The position numbers and the translations under genes are program-made. Shown here in pieces: positions 34,544-43,263 of a stretch of 64,000 nt of DNA. This DNA comes from SB11 sp943370295 (GTDB taxonomy: Bacteria; Bacteroidota; Bacteroidia; UBA8524). The stretch covers positions 1 to 64,000 of the forward strand of contig CALRQL020000006.1 in NCBI GenBank assembly GCA_943370295.1, read 5' to 3'. The stretch's first letter is position 1. Every line of letters starts with the position of its first letter. Below the pieces are notes generated by a model. That model had not been told where the DNA came from. It ran no database searches and saw only the letters and a list, made by a program, of their open reading frames with translations.

Positions 34544-35199
34544 TAAATATTGCGTTTGCCGAAGACCAAGTGCTTTTTCGGAAAGGGATGATTTCTTTAC
34601 TCAAAACTTTTGAGGATATAAAAGTGTGTATTGAGGCTGAAAACGGCGAGGATTTATTAAATAAGATGAGTACCGCACAAGAGCCTGTACACGTTGCCTT
34701 GATTGATATTAATATGCCGGTGATGAACGGGATTGAAACCCTGAAACAAATGCGCCTGTTGCACCCGGCAGTAAAGAATATAATTTTGACGGTACACGAG
34801 GAGGATAAATTCATCCATAAGCTGATTGAGGAGGGGGCTAACGCTTACCTTGCCAAAAACGCTGACCCCGAAGAGGTGAAACGGGCGATACAGGCGGTTA
34901 CTACACACGATTATTATTTTAATGAGAAAACCATTGGGGTAATGCGCAGCTTTAATAGCGGCAAAAAACAAAAAGGTACGCTGCAAAATGTGGAAGACAT
35001 TACTACACGCGAGAAAGAGATTTTGCAATATATATGCCGCGAATACACCAGCCCCGAGATTGCCGAAAAGCTGTTTATTACTGAAAGTACAGTTAATGGC
35101 CACCGTAATAATTTGCTGGCAAAAACAGGCGCACGCAACACGGCCGGTTTAGTGTTGTTTGCCATCAAGAATAATTTGTTTGATATTGATTTTAGATAA
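34540..35199 (+). CDS. NarL/FixJ-family response regulator
   Basis: A 219-residue regulator. The receiver is intact: acidic pair Glu8-Asp9, phospho-acceptor Asp56 (LIDINMPVMNG), Thr in ILTVHEED and Lys in YLAKNADPEE. The LuxR-type HTH (about 150-210) reads TTREKEILQYICREYTSPEIAEKLF (written as adjoining motifs TTREKEIL and SPEIAEKLF), then STVNGHRNNLLAKTGARN. It is the last gene of the membrane protein-kinase-regulator operon, and a large hairpin follows. Targets are unknown. Confidence 0.95.
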   Translation: MINIAFAEDQVLFRKGMISLLKTFEDIKVCIEAENGEDLLNKMSTAQEPVHVALIDINMPVMNGIETLKQMRLLHPAVKNIILTVHEEDKFIHKLIEEGANAYLAKNADPEEVKRAIQAVTTHDYYFNEKTIGVMRSFNSGKKQKGTLQNVEDITTREKEILQYICREYTSPEIAEKLFITESTVNGHRNNLLAKTGARNTAGLVLFAIKNNLFDIDFR

Positions 35200-35224
35200 A
35201 TTTAACAACCTTCACATTTGCTAT

Positions 35225-35274
35225 AAAGCCACAAAGGCACTAAGTATACAAATACTTAGTGCCTTTGTGGCTTT
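35225..35274. terminator. Perfect 23-bp palindrome between convergent genes
   Basis: Left arm 35225-35247 and right arm 35252-35274 are exact complements with a 4-nt ACAA loop; the arms start AAAGCCACAAAGGCACTAAG. It can fold as a terminator for both flanking convergent genes, though no long T-run follows. It belongs to the same CACAAAG-type palindrome family as the elements near 203-266, 485-552, 37978 and 47938. Confidence 0.8.
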
Positions 35275-35307
35275 AATATCCTGATAACAGGCTACATTAT
35301 TTAATTT

Positions 35308-36192
35308 TTACTTAGCCGTCTGCGTTGTAAACACTTGTTGTAAAAACTGTTTAGCGGTAACGGGTTTGCGGCCTGTAAGTGTTTCAAAATCAGTAGAGGT
35401 TTTAGCAAATTCTTCTTGCTTTATAGCCTCAGCAAACCCGGCTGAGATATGCACCAGTTCAGTAGGAACACCCGCTCCTGTTAGTGTATTTATAAACTCA
35501 TCTTTTGCCGGCGAAACATACCCAACGGGTTTACCGCTTATTTCAGCAATAATGGCCGCTATATCTCCAAACGAAACAGCCGCATCGCCGGCAATATCAT
35601 AGGTTTTATTCTCGTGCCCGTTGGTAGCCAATATAGCTGCACAAGCTGCCGCCATATCATCACGCAACATCATCGCTGCTTTTCCATCTCCGGCGGGGAA
35701 ATAAATACCGGTTTCAAGTACATTGTTACCAATAAACATGGGCAAAATATCCATGTAAATATTGTTTAGCAGAATAGTGTATGCCAAGCCTGATTGGCGT
35801 AACCATGCCTCGGTTTTGATGTGTGCTTCAGCCACAGGTGCGATGGGAGAATCAGGCCCTTCGTTCTTGCGCTGAAAGCTGGTGTACACCACATGCTTCA
35901 CTCCCGCTTCTTTGGCTGCTTTCACCACATTTTCGTGTTGTTGGATACGACGACCGACATCACTCCCCGATACAAACAGGACTTTATCAATACCCGCAAA
36001 AGCTGCTGTTAATGACGCGTAATTATCATAATCGCCTACACGTATCTCCACTCCTTTTTGTTTCAACTCTTCAGCTTTGGCAGCATCGCGCACCAAGGCC
36101 ACAATATTTGCAGCATCAGTTTTTTCAAGCAAATAGTTAATGGTAGCCTTGCCTAAATGGCCGCTGGCACCCGTGATTAAAATCTTACTCAT
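35308..36192 (-). CDS. qorB: NAD(P)H:quinone oxidoreductase, QorB/NmrA-like atypical SDR
   Basis: A 294-residue atypical short-chain dehydrogenase. The Rossmann motif is ITGASGHLGKATINYL (about 5-20), followed by LVRDAAKAEELKQKGVEIRVGDYD, VLFVSGSDVGRR, HVVYTSFQRK and YTILLNNIYMDI. This is the pattern of E. coli QorB (YtfG), an NADPH-dependent quinone reductase, and of NmrA-type sensors. In E. coli qorB also lies next to an HxlR-type regulator gene, and the same divergent arrangement is seen here, which supports the assignment. It should act in quinone detoxification in the cytosol. Confidence 0.88.
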   Translation of the reverse strand: MSKILITGASGHLGKATINYLLEKTDAANIVALVRDAAKAEELKQKGVEIRVGDYDNYASLTAAFAGIDKVLFVSGSDVGRRIQQHENVVKAAKEAGVKHVVYTSFQRKNEGPDSPIAPVAEAHIKTEAWLRQSGLAYTILLNNIYMDILPMFIGNNVLETGIYFPAGDGKAAMMLRDDMAAACAAILATNGHENKTYDIAGDAAVSFGDIAAIIAEISGKPVGYVSPAKDEFINTLTGAGVPTELVHISAGFAEAIKQEEFAKTSTDFETLTGRKPVTAKQFLQQVFTTQTAK

Positions 36193-36222
36193 ATTAGTTT
36201 TATTTTTATTGATTACGTTTTG

Positions 36223-36324
36223 GTAACTAAAATTAAGTTACTTACTTTTGGTAAGTCAAAGGTAAAAAGTAAGTATTGTGCAAACAATAAGGCACTAACT
36301 TGTAATTGACTTACTTTGGGGTAA
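36223..36324. promoter_or_regulatory. Divergent promoter region with three dyads
   Basis: Three inverted repeats lie between qorB and the HxlR gene: GTAAC/GTTAC (36223-36241), ACTTAC-TTTTG-GTAAGT (36240-36256) and TTAC-TTTGGG-GTAA (36311-36324). On the minus strand TTTG (36284-36281), 16 bp and TACCTTTG (36264-36257) form a qorB promoter that abuts the second dyad. On the plus strand TTACTTTG (36311-36318) is a near -7 box inside the third dyad. The dyads are likely HxlR-family operators. Confidence 0.6.
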
Positions 36325-36341
36325 CTAATACTGATAATGAG

Positions 36342-36740
36342 ATGAAAAAAGTTGATTATTATTTAGAAAAAGACGGCGATATACAAAGTTGCCCTGTGCG
36401 CTCGGTGATGGACAGGTTGGGCGACAAATGGTCGATATTAGTGGTGTTGATATTGGGCGACGGTGAACCCAAGCGTTTTAATGAGTTGCACAAAGAGATT
36501 GGCGATATTTCGCAAAAGATGCTTACAGTGACGTTGCGCGTGCTGGAGGCTGACGGGTTGGTAAAACGTGTTGTGTATGCAGAAGTGCCGCCGCGTGTAG
36601 AATACACAATTACCCCAATGGGCAAAAGCCTTGTGCCCCATATTGATGGGTTGGCATCGTGGGCAGTGGCAAATATGCCTGCCATAAAAAAATCAAGGCA
36701 ACAGTTTCAGAAAAGGAGCATTGCTGCGCCTACCGTTTAA
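36342..36740 (+). CDS. HxlR-family redox-type regulator (QorR-like)
   Basis: A 132-residue winged-helix regulator from ATG 36342. The HxlR core is present: SCPVRSVMDRLGDKWSILVVLIL, RFNELHKEIGDISQKMLTVTLRVLEADGLV and PPRVEYTITPMGKSLVPH (given as adjoining motifs). Cys17 sits in the conserved SCPV segment at the N-terminus, which in QorR/HypR-type members senses electrophiles or disulfide stress. It is divergent from the quinone reductase gene, and dyads overlap both promoters, so autoregulation and qorB control are expected. A TTG at 36306 would overlap the operator and is rejected. Confidence 0.92.
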   Translation: MKKVDYYLEKDGDIQSCPVRSVMDRLGDKWSILVVLILGDGEPKRFNELHKEIGDISQKMLTVTLRVLEADGLVKRVVYAEVPPRVEYTITPMGKSLVPHIDGLASWAVANMPAIKKSRQQFQKRSIAAPTV

Positions 36741-36767
36741 CAGAAGTGAGCTACATAAGTTGGTAAA

Positions 36768-37907
36768 TCACTTTCGCTCTTTCAAATAGCCTTGGTATTC
36801 TGCTGATTCTTTAAAATCAGGAAAATCATCAGCGCTAAAGAATTCAAGCGGGTTTTGGCCGGTTGCTTTTTCCCATTTTTTAAGCGTTTCAACCGCTAAT
36901 GGGTATTTGCCATTGGCAACCAACAGTGACACATAGGTTGGGTAAGCGTCTGCATTTTTGGGGAAATTGGTCAAAAACCTTTTCAAGCTGGCTTCAGCTT
37001 TTTCGTAATCATCCAAATACGTGTAAATATTTCCTCTGTATTGCTCAAGGTAGCTGTCACCACCAACCAAACTATCCGTTTTGTTAATGCAGATAAGAGC
37101 TTTTTCATAATCCTCATCTAAAAAATACCGATCCATTAGCATCATGTTCAATCCCGGCTCATCAGGATACAACGTAAAGTATTCATCAAGTGCTAATTTG
37201 TATTCTTCTAAACTTACTTGCTGTGCTGCGGCTACTCTAAAACCTAAAAATACTTTTTGCTTTTTAATATGAACAGGTAGCTTGTTATATTCCTCCAGCA
37301 CTTTTATATTTTTACCTTCATTCTTAGCCTTTGTCATGGCTTTAATTGTCTTAATTATTATCTCCCCTTCTTTATCCAAAGCACCAAAACCATCGGGCAT
37401 TGCAGCAATCATTATATTTCCGATTACGTTTGATATATAATCAACAAGTGTATAGGTATATAAATCAGCTACTTTTACCTCCCCCTTTTTATTCTTAAAT
37501 ATTGAGAAATCAAAGTAATTGAACCCGCCGGAAGCAATTTCTGCCCTGAAAAGTATGCTGTATTTTCCTCCGTTATCTTTTATACGCAAAAAATTAAATG
37601 TTGTGGTTTGTTCAGCAATCCGTGCAAACAGCCCCGCTTCTGCCAAACCTTCTTTTAAACCCGCTGCAAAAGACGCTTTTTCATCTTTGGTTAATTTTAA
37701 ACCTTTTGCGGCTCTTTCGGCCAGTTCATCCGCATCAAAAAACGAAGTTTCAATTTTTTGCCACTGGCCAGCTTTTGCCAGTGAATCAATCTTATTGCCC
37801 AATTTTTGGGCTTCGATAAACGACACTTTGCCTTGTGCATTTACTTGCAGGCTTACAAACAATAGAACTATGCTAGCCAGTACGGCTAAAGGGCTACGGG
37901 TATTCAT
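36768..37907 (-). CDS. Exported TPR-like protein of unknown function
   Basis: A 379-residue exported protein. The signal peptide ends at LQVNAQ. The middle (about 100-160) contains a beta-rich part with TTFNFLRIKDNGGKYSILFRAEI. The C-terminal third (about 225-360) has TPR-like helical pairs: EEYKLALDEYFTLYPDEPG, DEDYEKALICINKTD, YEKAEASLKRFLTNFPKNADAY and GKYPLAVETLKKWEKATG. TPRs normally bind partner proteins. No enzyme motif is visible. It is separated from the 38046 gene by a palindrome and is likely its own unit. Confidence 0.8.
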   Translation of the reverse strand: MNTRSPLAVLASIVLLFVSLQVNAQGKVSFIEAQKLGNKIDSLAKAGQWQKIETSFFDADELAERAAKGLKLTKDEKASFAAGLKEGLAEAGLFARIAEQTTTFNFLRIKDNGGKYSILFRAEIASGGFNYFDFSIFKNKKGEVKVADLYTYTLVDYISNVIGNIMIAAMPDGFGALDKEGEIIIKTIKAMTKAKNEGKNIKVLEEYNKLPVHIKKQKVFLGFRVAAAQQVSLEEYKLALDEYFTLYPDEPGLNMMLMDRYFLDEDYEKALICINKTDSLVGGDSYLEQYRGNIYTYLDDYEKAEASLKRFLTNFPKNADAYPTYVSLLVANGKYPLAVETLKKWEKATGQNPLEFFSADDFPDFKESAEYQGYLKERK

Positions 37908-37977
37908 ACAGCAATACTATGGTTTATTTGTTAATTTTTGATTTGAAAAACGATAGAAACACTACTACTATACAACC

Positions 37978-38022
37978 ACAAAGGCGCAAAGACACACTAA
38001 TTTAGTGTCTTTACGCCTTTGT
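37978..38022. repeat. CACAAAG-type palindrome
   Basis: ACAAAGGCGCAAAGACAC pairs with GTGTCTTTACGCCTTTGT (one wobble) around a short centre. It lies just downstream of the 38046-42316 operon's last stop and may serve as its terminator. Confidence 0.65.
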
Positions 38023-38045
38023 TAATGGCTGCTTGTTGAAATGGA

Positions 38046-39941
38046 TTATTTCTTGGGTTTGTAATACAAATTAAACAAAGGAATATCCCACACAAGAGAT
38101 ACCTGATAGCGCCAGCTATTTTCTGTATAGGTAGCACCCGAAGCCGAAATGGTTTGCAGGGGAGGTGTTTTTTGTATGCCCCCCATTAGGGTTAGCGGCG
38201 TGTTGAACAATCTATTAAAGCCCAACATGATACCGGGTGCAAATATGTTTGACAGTTTTACGGCCGGTAATGTTGCTGTTGAGGTATCGTTCAATCGGTA
38301 TGCGCCAAATGCACCAATATCTACTATAGGTACAAATACCGAAATAGCTCCTAATACTTTGTTGCTACCCAAACCAAATGAGAAATTAGGGCCAACGGGC
38401 AAACTAAGTCCTGCTGATTTTTTAGCGCTATCGGTTTGGTCGGTTTTCCAAGCATAAAACCCGCCAATATATGAATTAAGGGTGAGCAAGCGGGCAGTTT
38501 TAGCCTTCATGGAACTACTACCGCTGGGTAATATATAAGTTTCCAATACGGCCGCCATTTGCTGCGATGTTTGGGCCTCAACCATGGCAGCCATAAACGT
38601 ACCGTAACGCAATAATAGCTGTACAACGGGTTTTGACATTACAGCCCCGTTGCTGTCTATAATATTTATAGTGGCTACCAAATTGGTAATGGCTCCTGTA
38701 TAGTTACCCTCATTCACATTTAAATAAATATTGCCCAAGTTTTGGCTCACCGCGTAGTATTGATTAATACGGTTATCAATGTTTAAATGAAAGATGGTAT
38801 CTACGCTGGTGGCAAGGGTTTTAATTAACGAGGTGTACGACTCGTAATAATCATAGTACTTGTTATATCCTTTGAGTGAAGTATCGGCTTTGTATTGGGC
38901 CACAAGCTCTTCTACGTCATTTACAGCAGATGAAACCAGTACTACCATATCGGCAATCTTATTCAACTGGTTATTTACGCCCAACGTATTTAATTCGGTT
39001 TGCAGGGTTTTGCCGCCACCCAATTCAATTTTTGCCGAGGTTTGATATAACAGCCCCACATAAATACGCAAGGCCGCAGGGTTGTTTACCAGTTTTTTCA
39101 CACTGTCCATGCCTACCCATGCACCTTCAACTGCGTTTACTGAGTTTTGCAACGATTTTGCTATCAACCCAACGGTCTTAAACAAGCCGTCGATGCCTTT
39201 TGAGCCTGAGCCTGCTGCATCAGCTATACCTGATATTACAGCCGCGGGCGATTTATCATGCGATACCAGCTTTGAAGTTATTAAGGCTGCGCCAACAACG
39301 GCTGCCACTTCGGGAGCTTTGTTTAAATACTCTTTAAATTTTGGTGAGTTTAAAAGCGTTTCAACCTTTTGATACAAGTTTCTGTAGTCGGTATTAAAGG
39401 CTTGGCGCAATGCCGGAATGTATGACTCGTAATCGTAAATATCCCGGTTAATAGTAGAAAGCAACATGTAGGTGTTGGGGAACAATGTTTTTAACTCAGG
39501 GGTTTTGCTCAATTGTTCTTCAAACTCTTCAAAAAACTGTTGGTTCAGTTCGGTTTTCAATCGGTTCACCACTACAATAGCCAACGCATCGGCAAGGTTA
39601 GTAACGTTGAGGCCGCCTACATAGTTTAGCGCATCCCCAACAAAAGCTTGGCCGGTTGCCGCCGCAGTTTGCCAGTTAAAAGCATCGCCGCCACCGCTGA
39701 TGGTTAAAAAAGGATTATCGGTAAAGGCGTCGCGTAAATCGCTTTTTAAATTGTTTACATCTGATTGGTAATACTTATCAAGGATTGTAAACACACTGTC
39801 GTCTGAACGTTTAAGGGCAACCTGACCTGCATCAATGGATGCCACCGAACGGGAAAGCCGCAAAGCGTCCTCAACCATCGACTGGGAAAAGACCGTCAAT
39901 GCTGTTAAACATGCAACTAAAAGCGTTAGAGTTTTTTTCAT
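38046..39941 (-). CDS. Exported protein of unknown function, third gene of protease operon
   Basis: A 631-residue protein with signal peptide MKKTLTLLVACLTALTVFSQ. The first 480 residues are mainly alpha-helical and rich in Ala, Leu and Asn, with no domain I recognise. The last 130 residues look different: YIGGFYAWKTDQ, GPNFSFGLG, GAISVFVPIVDIGAFGAYRL, SNIFAPGIMLGFNRL and a final WDIPLFNLYYKPKK are typical of outer-membrane beta barrels. So it may be an outer-membrane-anchored protein with a large periplasmic or surface domain. It starts 2 bp after the protease stop, so both are surely co-transcribed. Confidence 0.8.
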   Translation of the reverse strand: MKKTLTLLVACLTALTVFSQSMVEDALRLSRSVASIDAGQVALKRSDDSVFTILDKYYQSDVNNLKSDLRDAFTDNPFLTISGGGDAFNWQTAAATGQAFVGDALNYVGGLNVTNLADALAIVVVNRLKTELNQQFFEEFEEQLSKTPELKTLFPNTYMLLSTINRDIYDYESYIPALRQAFNTDYRNLYQKVETLLNSPKFKEYLNKAPEVAAVVGAALITSKLVSHDKSPAAVISGIADAAGSGSKGIDGLFKTVGLIAKSLQNSVNAVEGAWVGMDSVKKLVNNPAALRIYVGLLYQTSAKIELGGGKTLQTELNTLGVNNQLNKIADMVVLVSSAVNDVEELVAQYKADTSLKGYNKYYDYYESYTSLIKTLATSVDTIFHLNIDNRINQYYAVSQNLGNIYLNVNEGNYTGAITNLVATINIIDSNGAVMSKPVVQLLLRYGTFMAAMVEAQTSQQMAAVLETYILPSGSSSMKAKTARLLTLNSYIGGFYAWKTDQTDSAKKSAGLSLPVGPNFSFGLGSNKVLGAISVFVPIVDIGAFGAYRLNDTSTATLPAVKLSNIFAPGIMLGFNRLFNTPLTLMGGIQKTPPLQTISASGATYTENSWRYQVSLVWDIPLFNLYYKPKK

Positions 39942-39943
39942 AA

Positions 39944-40987
39944 TTAAGTGGTTTTATAGATAGTTATTTCAGTGCTGCTCGGAGCCACTATGGTTGAAAT
40001 ATTTGCGGCAATTTCTTTTATACGGCCCAGTACGTACTCTCTTTTTGTTTTACCTACGGGAGTAGTTTCTGTAGCTAATATGGATGCCGCTATACTACTG
40101 ACAAGGCCTGTGTATGCACTTGTGCTGCTTGTGGTGGCGGTAAAACTTCCGTCAATTGCGGCGGCTTGCAGGTTTGCATTGTAAAACAACAAATCAACAC
40201 GCGGGTTAACTGTTTTACCTATATCTTCGGCCAACAGGGTGCCCACACTTATTACATTACTATTTACGGCAGGATAATTTATCACATTACCGAATACTTT
40301 ATCCCTATCGCCCGCCGCGGCAACAATTACAATACCTGTGGCTGCCAACTTATTAATTTTGGCTTCAATGGTTTCGTTATGGGTATAATTCACCTCGTTG
40401 TATTGTTTTTTGCTAATATCAAGGCTAAGGTTGATTATATCGGGTTTCACCTGCGGTAATAACTCAATTACTTTATCAAGGCCTTGTGCAAGATTTTGAC
40501 CGGTAGAAATATTATCGTCGGTTAACACCTTTATAGAAATAATATCTGCCGCAGGCGCGGTGCCGGCCATTAGTCCGGCCATTGCTGTGCCATGGCCGTG
40601 CTTATCTGTAATTGCAAGAGGAGGCACAGCGTATGCAAGGTTTTGGTGTTTATTAAATACTGATTTTAAAAACGGATGTGTGGGGCTAATGCCTGTATCT
40701 AATAACGCTATGGTTACACCTTTGCCTTTGCTGTCTTTCCATGCTTGCGGCATATTTACAATGCGGTTTGCATAGTTAGTAAGCGCATTATAGTTTGTTG
40801 CCCCGCTCCAAAAGAAGTTTCCATCGGTGCTTTTGAGCCATGTATCTACGCCTTCTATCATCTGGCCTTGCAGCACTTCGGCTACTTCAATCACATCGCC
40901 GGGGGCTAAATAACCGCTTTTATTATCGGGCAGGGTTTGCGGGGTGTTTAGCCTGCGGTTAAGGTATGTGGTTACAGTTACTTTCAT
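39944..40987 (-). CDS. Subtilisin-like (S8) protease with SH3-like N-terminus, no export signal
   Basis: A 347-residue S8-family protein. Residues 1-60 look like a bacterial SH3-type domain (SGYLAPGDVIEVAEVLQ, VDTWLKSTDGNFFW). The catalytic domain has Asp97 (IALLDTGISPTHP), His132 (DKHGHGTAMAGLMAG) and a probable Ser290 (SSTSAYTGLVSS). The oxyanion-hole position, usually Asn in AAAGN, is Asp227 (VAAAGDRD), as in a few proprotein-convertase-like enzymes. There is no signal peptide, so it probably acts in the cytosol. It lies 3 bp after a membrane protein gene and 2 bp before an exported protein gene. Confidence 0.9.
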   Translation of the reverse strand: MKVTVTTYLNRRLNTPQTLPDNKSGYLAPGDVIEVAEVLQGQMIEGVDTWLKSTDGNFFWSGATNYNALTNYANRIVNMPQAWKDSKGKGVTIALLDTGISPTHPFLKSVFNKHQNLAYAVPPLAITDKHGHGTAMAGLMAGTAPAADIISIKVLTDDNISTGQNLAQGLDKVIELLPQVKPDIINLSLDISKKQYNEVNYTHNETIEAKINKLAATGIVIVAAAGDRDKVFGNVINYPAVNSNVISVGTLLAEDIGKTVNPRVDLLFYNANLQAAAIDGSFTATTSSTSAYTGLVSSIAASILATETTPVGKTKREYVLGRIKEIAANISTIVAPSSTEITIYKTT

Positions 40988-40990
40988 GGT

Positions 40991-42316
40991 TTATGCTTTG
41001 GGGTTAACTGCTTCGCCCGTTGTTGCCTTGGCTTTTGATGACTCGGCTGTTGATATGCCCGAACGCAAACGTATGAACTTATTTAATAAATCAAACCAAA
41101 AAGGGGCACCTAATGAAATGGCAAAGGCCGTGAGTACCCACCCTAAAAAACGCAACCACCAACTTGCTTGCCCCATTGCCCCAAAAAATTTACCGATTGT
41201 AAATTGCTGACAGTGCTTAACTTTTTCGTCAATTACCGCTATCTCTGTTTTTAAAGTCTTTGCCGAATCAAGCAGTTTTATTTTTGCCGCTTTTTTACTG
41301 CTATCGGTTTGCAACGTACTGTCGGTATCAATCTTTTTAACCTTTACATCTATTGAGTCTAGCAGCCTTTTTTTATTGGCTCTTTCTACCAATGCTGTAT
41401 CAACTTTTTTGCGGCATTTGCCATAGCACCACATCCATTCGTCATCCCACCCGTTGCCTAATATTTTTTGTGAGGCTGCAATATCCTGTTTGGTTTGCTT
41501 AATTACCTCACCCGATATGCTATCGCCAATTTCTTTGCCTTCATAGTTCTTTTGCACGGCAATGGCCAACTCTACCATATTTTGTCTGGCTTCTCTATTG
41601 GTAGATAAGAAACTTGCAATTTTAAGGGTGTCCACATTAAACGCTATGGCTATCATCATACCAATGCCAAACAACCACACCTGTATGTTACGCTTGTACC
41701 ATACGGTGGTTTGTTTCATCATATCATCGTACCAGGTTTGCAACGATTTTTTAAACTTATCAATATCGTTGTTGGCATTTATTAATAACCGTTTCAGGTA
41801 ATATGCGGTTTCTTCTTCTATTAAAACCGGCGCATTACTTACACTTGCAGTAATATTTATCCCTTTTTGATTATTGGCTGTAGCCAACTGTTGACCTGTT
41901 GAAAGTGTATTTTCTATTACTTTGGCAGGGTTTGAAGTTCCATCGTAACTATCGCCAAGCAAAGTATCGGTTATTACTTCGGCGAATTTTTCAGAGGTTA
42001 TGTTATCGGGTAATCGGTGCCATTGCCCCTCCCCTAAATATTTTATACCCGGATGATTGTAAAAAGCCTCAGCCAAGGTGCCGCTATGGCTACGGCTGTT
42101 AAAGGCGGCTATGCTTGCCACACGACTTGCTAATCCTTTGACTGACAACTTATTTACCTTTGTTTCATCGGTTAGCATTTGTACAATGGCTCTTTTAAGG
42201 TTCCGAGCCCTGAAGCCCAGCCAAGTAGAAATACCTTCTTGAACTATTGTGGTTAAAAGGCTATACAATAAATAAACAAGTATTAGCCCAACTGTAACAT
42301 CAATTGCAATTAACAT
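40991..42316 (-). CDS. Membrane protein of unknown function, first gene of protease operon
   Basis: A 441-residue protein with an N-terminal TM helix (about 5-24), the block VQEGISTWLGFRARNLKRAIVQML, a central TM (about 212-230) after WYDDMMKQTTVWYKRNIQVW, and a C-terminal TM (about 382-403) followed by LGAPFWFDLLNKFIRLRSG. Between the second and third TM is a Lys/Asp-rich helical stretch that may form a coiled coil. The pattern is that of an uncharacterised family seen across several phyla; I cannot name it. Operon partners are a cytosolic S8 protease and an exported protein, so it may be a protease substrate, anchor or effector. Confidence 0.8.
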   Translation of the reverse strand: MLIAIDVTVGLILVYLLYSLLTTIVQEGISTWLGFRARNLKRAIVQMLTDETKVNKLSVKGLASRVASIAAFNSRSHSGTLAEAFYNHPGIKYLGEGQWHRLPDNITSEKFAEVITDTLLGDSYDGTSNPAKVIENTLSTGQQLATANNQKGINITASVSNAPVLIEEETAYYLKRLLINANNDIDKFKKSLQTWYDDMMKQTTVWYKRNIQVWLFGIGMMIAIAFNVDTLKIASFLSTNREARQNMVELAIAVQKNYEGKEIGDSISGEVIKQTKQDIAASQKILGNGWDDEWMWCYGKCRKKVDTALVERANKKRLLDSIDVKVKKIDTDSTLQTDSSKKAAKIKLLDSAKTLKTEIAVIDEKVKHCQQFTIGKFFGAMGQASWWLRFLGWVLTAFAISLGAPFWFDLLNKFIRLRSGISTAESSKAKATTGEAVNPKA

Positions 42317-42396
42317 ACTCTTAGTTTTTAGGGTTACATTTTAATTAACTATTATGCTATGCAAGTTATATGTATTAGTTATTGGGTATGTATGGA

Positions 42397-43263
42397 TTAA
42401 TACGTAAATGAGGTAACAAAAAATCCTGATTCTATCCATTTACTGCGCCACACCGGCCAAAGGGTTTGCAAGCCTTCCCACTCAATATTGTTTTGTACGG
42501 CAAACTGTTGCAAGGCTTGGGTTACAGGTTGCGGGTATTGCTGCAAATACGTTAGAAATTTATGTTGGAGGGGATTGAGGTGAAACAGCCCTATCTGATA
42601 GTCTTTGCGGGTTACAGCCAAATAACTGTCAGATGGGAAGGGCAATGACGGATTTTCGCTTTTGTGTACTGCTAGCAAATACTGGGCAGTGGGGAAACGA
42701 AAACTGAAAAGATGAAACAAGGGTGCAAGTTTCAGGTCATTATCATTGGTGATATCGGTAGCATACTGAATGCCTTCCGGCGATTCTTCGTCAAAAATTT
42801 GCACCAATGCGTATTCTAATTGCGCCAGTTCTATCATAAAATCGGGCCAATCTTCGCGCTCACTTTCGGGGGCGGTTGCATCGGGACGGGTTTGCTGTAA
42901 AAAGGCGGCAAAGCGTTTGCCCAAATCAGCAAGGGTATAACTTACAGAGGGGTATTGTTGCAAGTATTCATCGGCAAATGCCTGAAACAATTCCTCGCCC
43001 AAAGCGTACTGCAATCCTCTGAATTGGCCTGCCATGCAATCGCGCAAGCGGGCAAGGTAGCCGCGTTGGTAAATGGCCAATCGCTGCCTGCCGTTAAGGC
43101 GTGATGAAGGGGCAATAATGTTTTCTATATCGCCTTGCAGGTGTTGGGGCAGCAATTCTGAAGGATGGCCGCCGGGGTTGCCCAACGGGTTCACCAATAC
43201 AGTTTGCATCCATTGCTGTACAAGGCTAAGGGGGATATTTTTATCAGCTTCTTCTGCGGTCAT
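42397..43263 (-). CDS. DUF2063 (HvfC/BufC-type) partner of an MNIO enzyme
   Basis: A 288-residue DUF2063 protein. The N-terminal domain is plain: LQGDIENIIAPSSRLNGRQRLAIYQRGYLARLRDCMAGQF (motifs SSRLNGRQRLAIYQRGY and RLRDCM), then LGEELFQAFADEYLQQYPSVSYTLADLGKRFAAFL, followed by a less conserved second half. In bufferin and Hvf clusters this protein escorts or presents the precursor peptide to the DUF692 enzyme. It overlaps the DUF692 gene by 4 bp (ATGA), so the two are translationally coupled, as expected for a working complex. Confidence 0.92.
   Translation of the reverse strand: MTAEEADKNIPLSLVQQWMQTVLVNPLGNPGGHPSELLPQHLQGDIENIIAPSSRLNGRQRLAIYQRGYLARLRDCMAGQFRGLQYALGEELFQAFADEYLQQYPSVSYTLADLGKRFAAFLQQTRPDATAPESEREDWPDFMIELAQLEYALVQIFDEESPEGIQYATDITNDNDLKLAPLFHLFSFRFPTAQYLLAVHKSENPSLPFPSDSYLAVTRKDYQIGLFHLNPLQHKFLTYLQQYPQPVTQALQQFAVQNNIEWEGLQTLWPVWRSKWIESGFFVTSFTY

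Noticed and set aside
34657..35103. 148-codon minus-strand frame inside the response regulator
   Set aside because: The plus-strand receiver and LuxR domains are intact; the antisense frame looks random.
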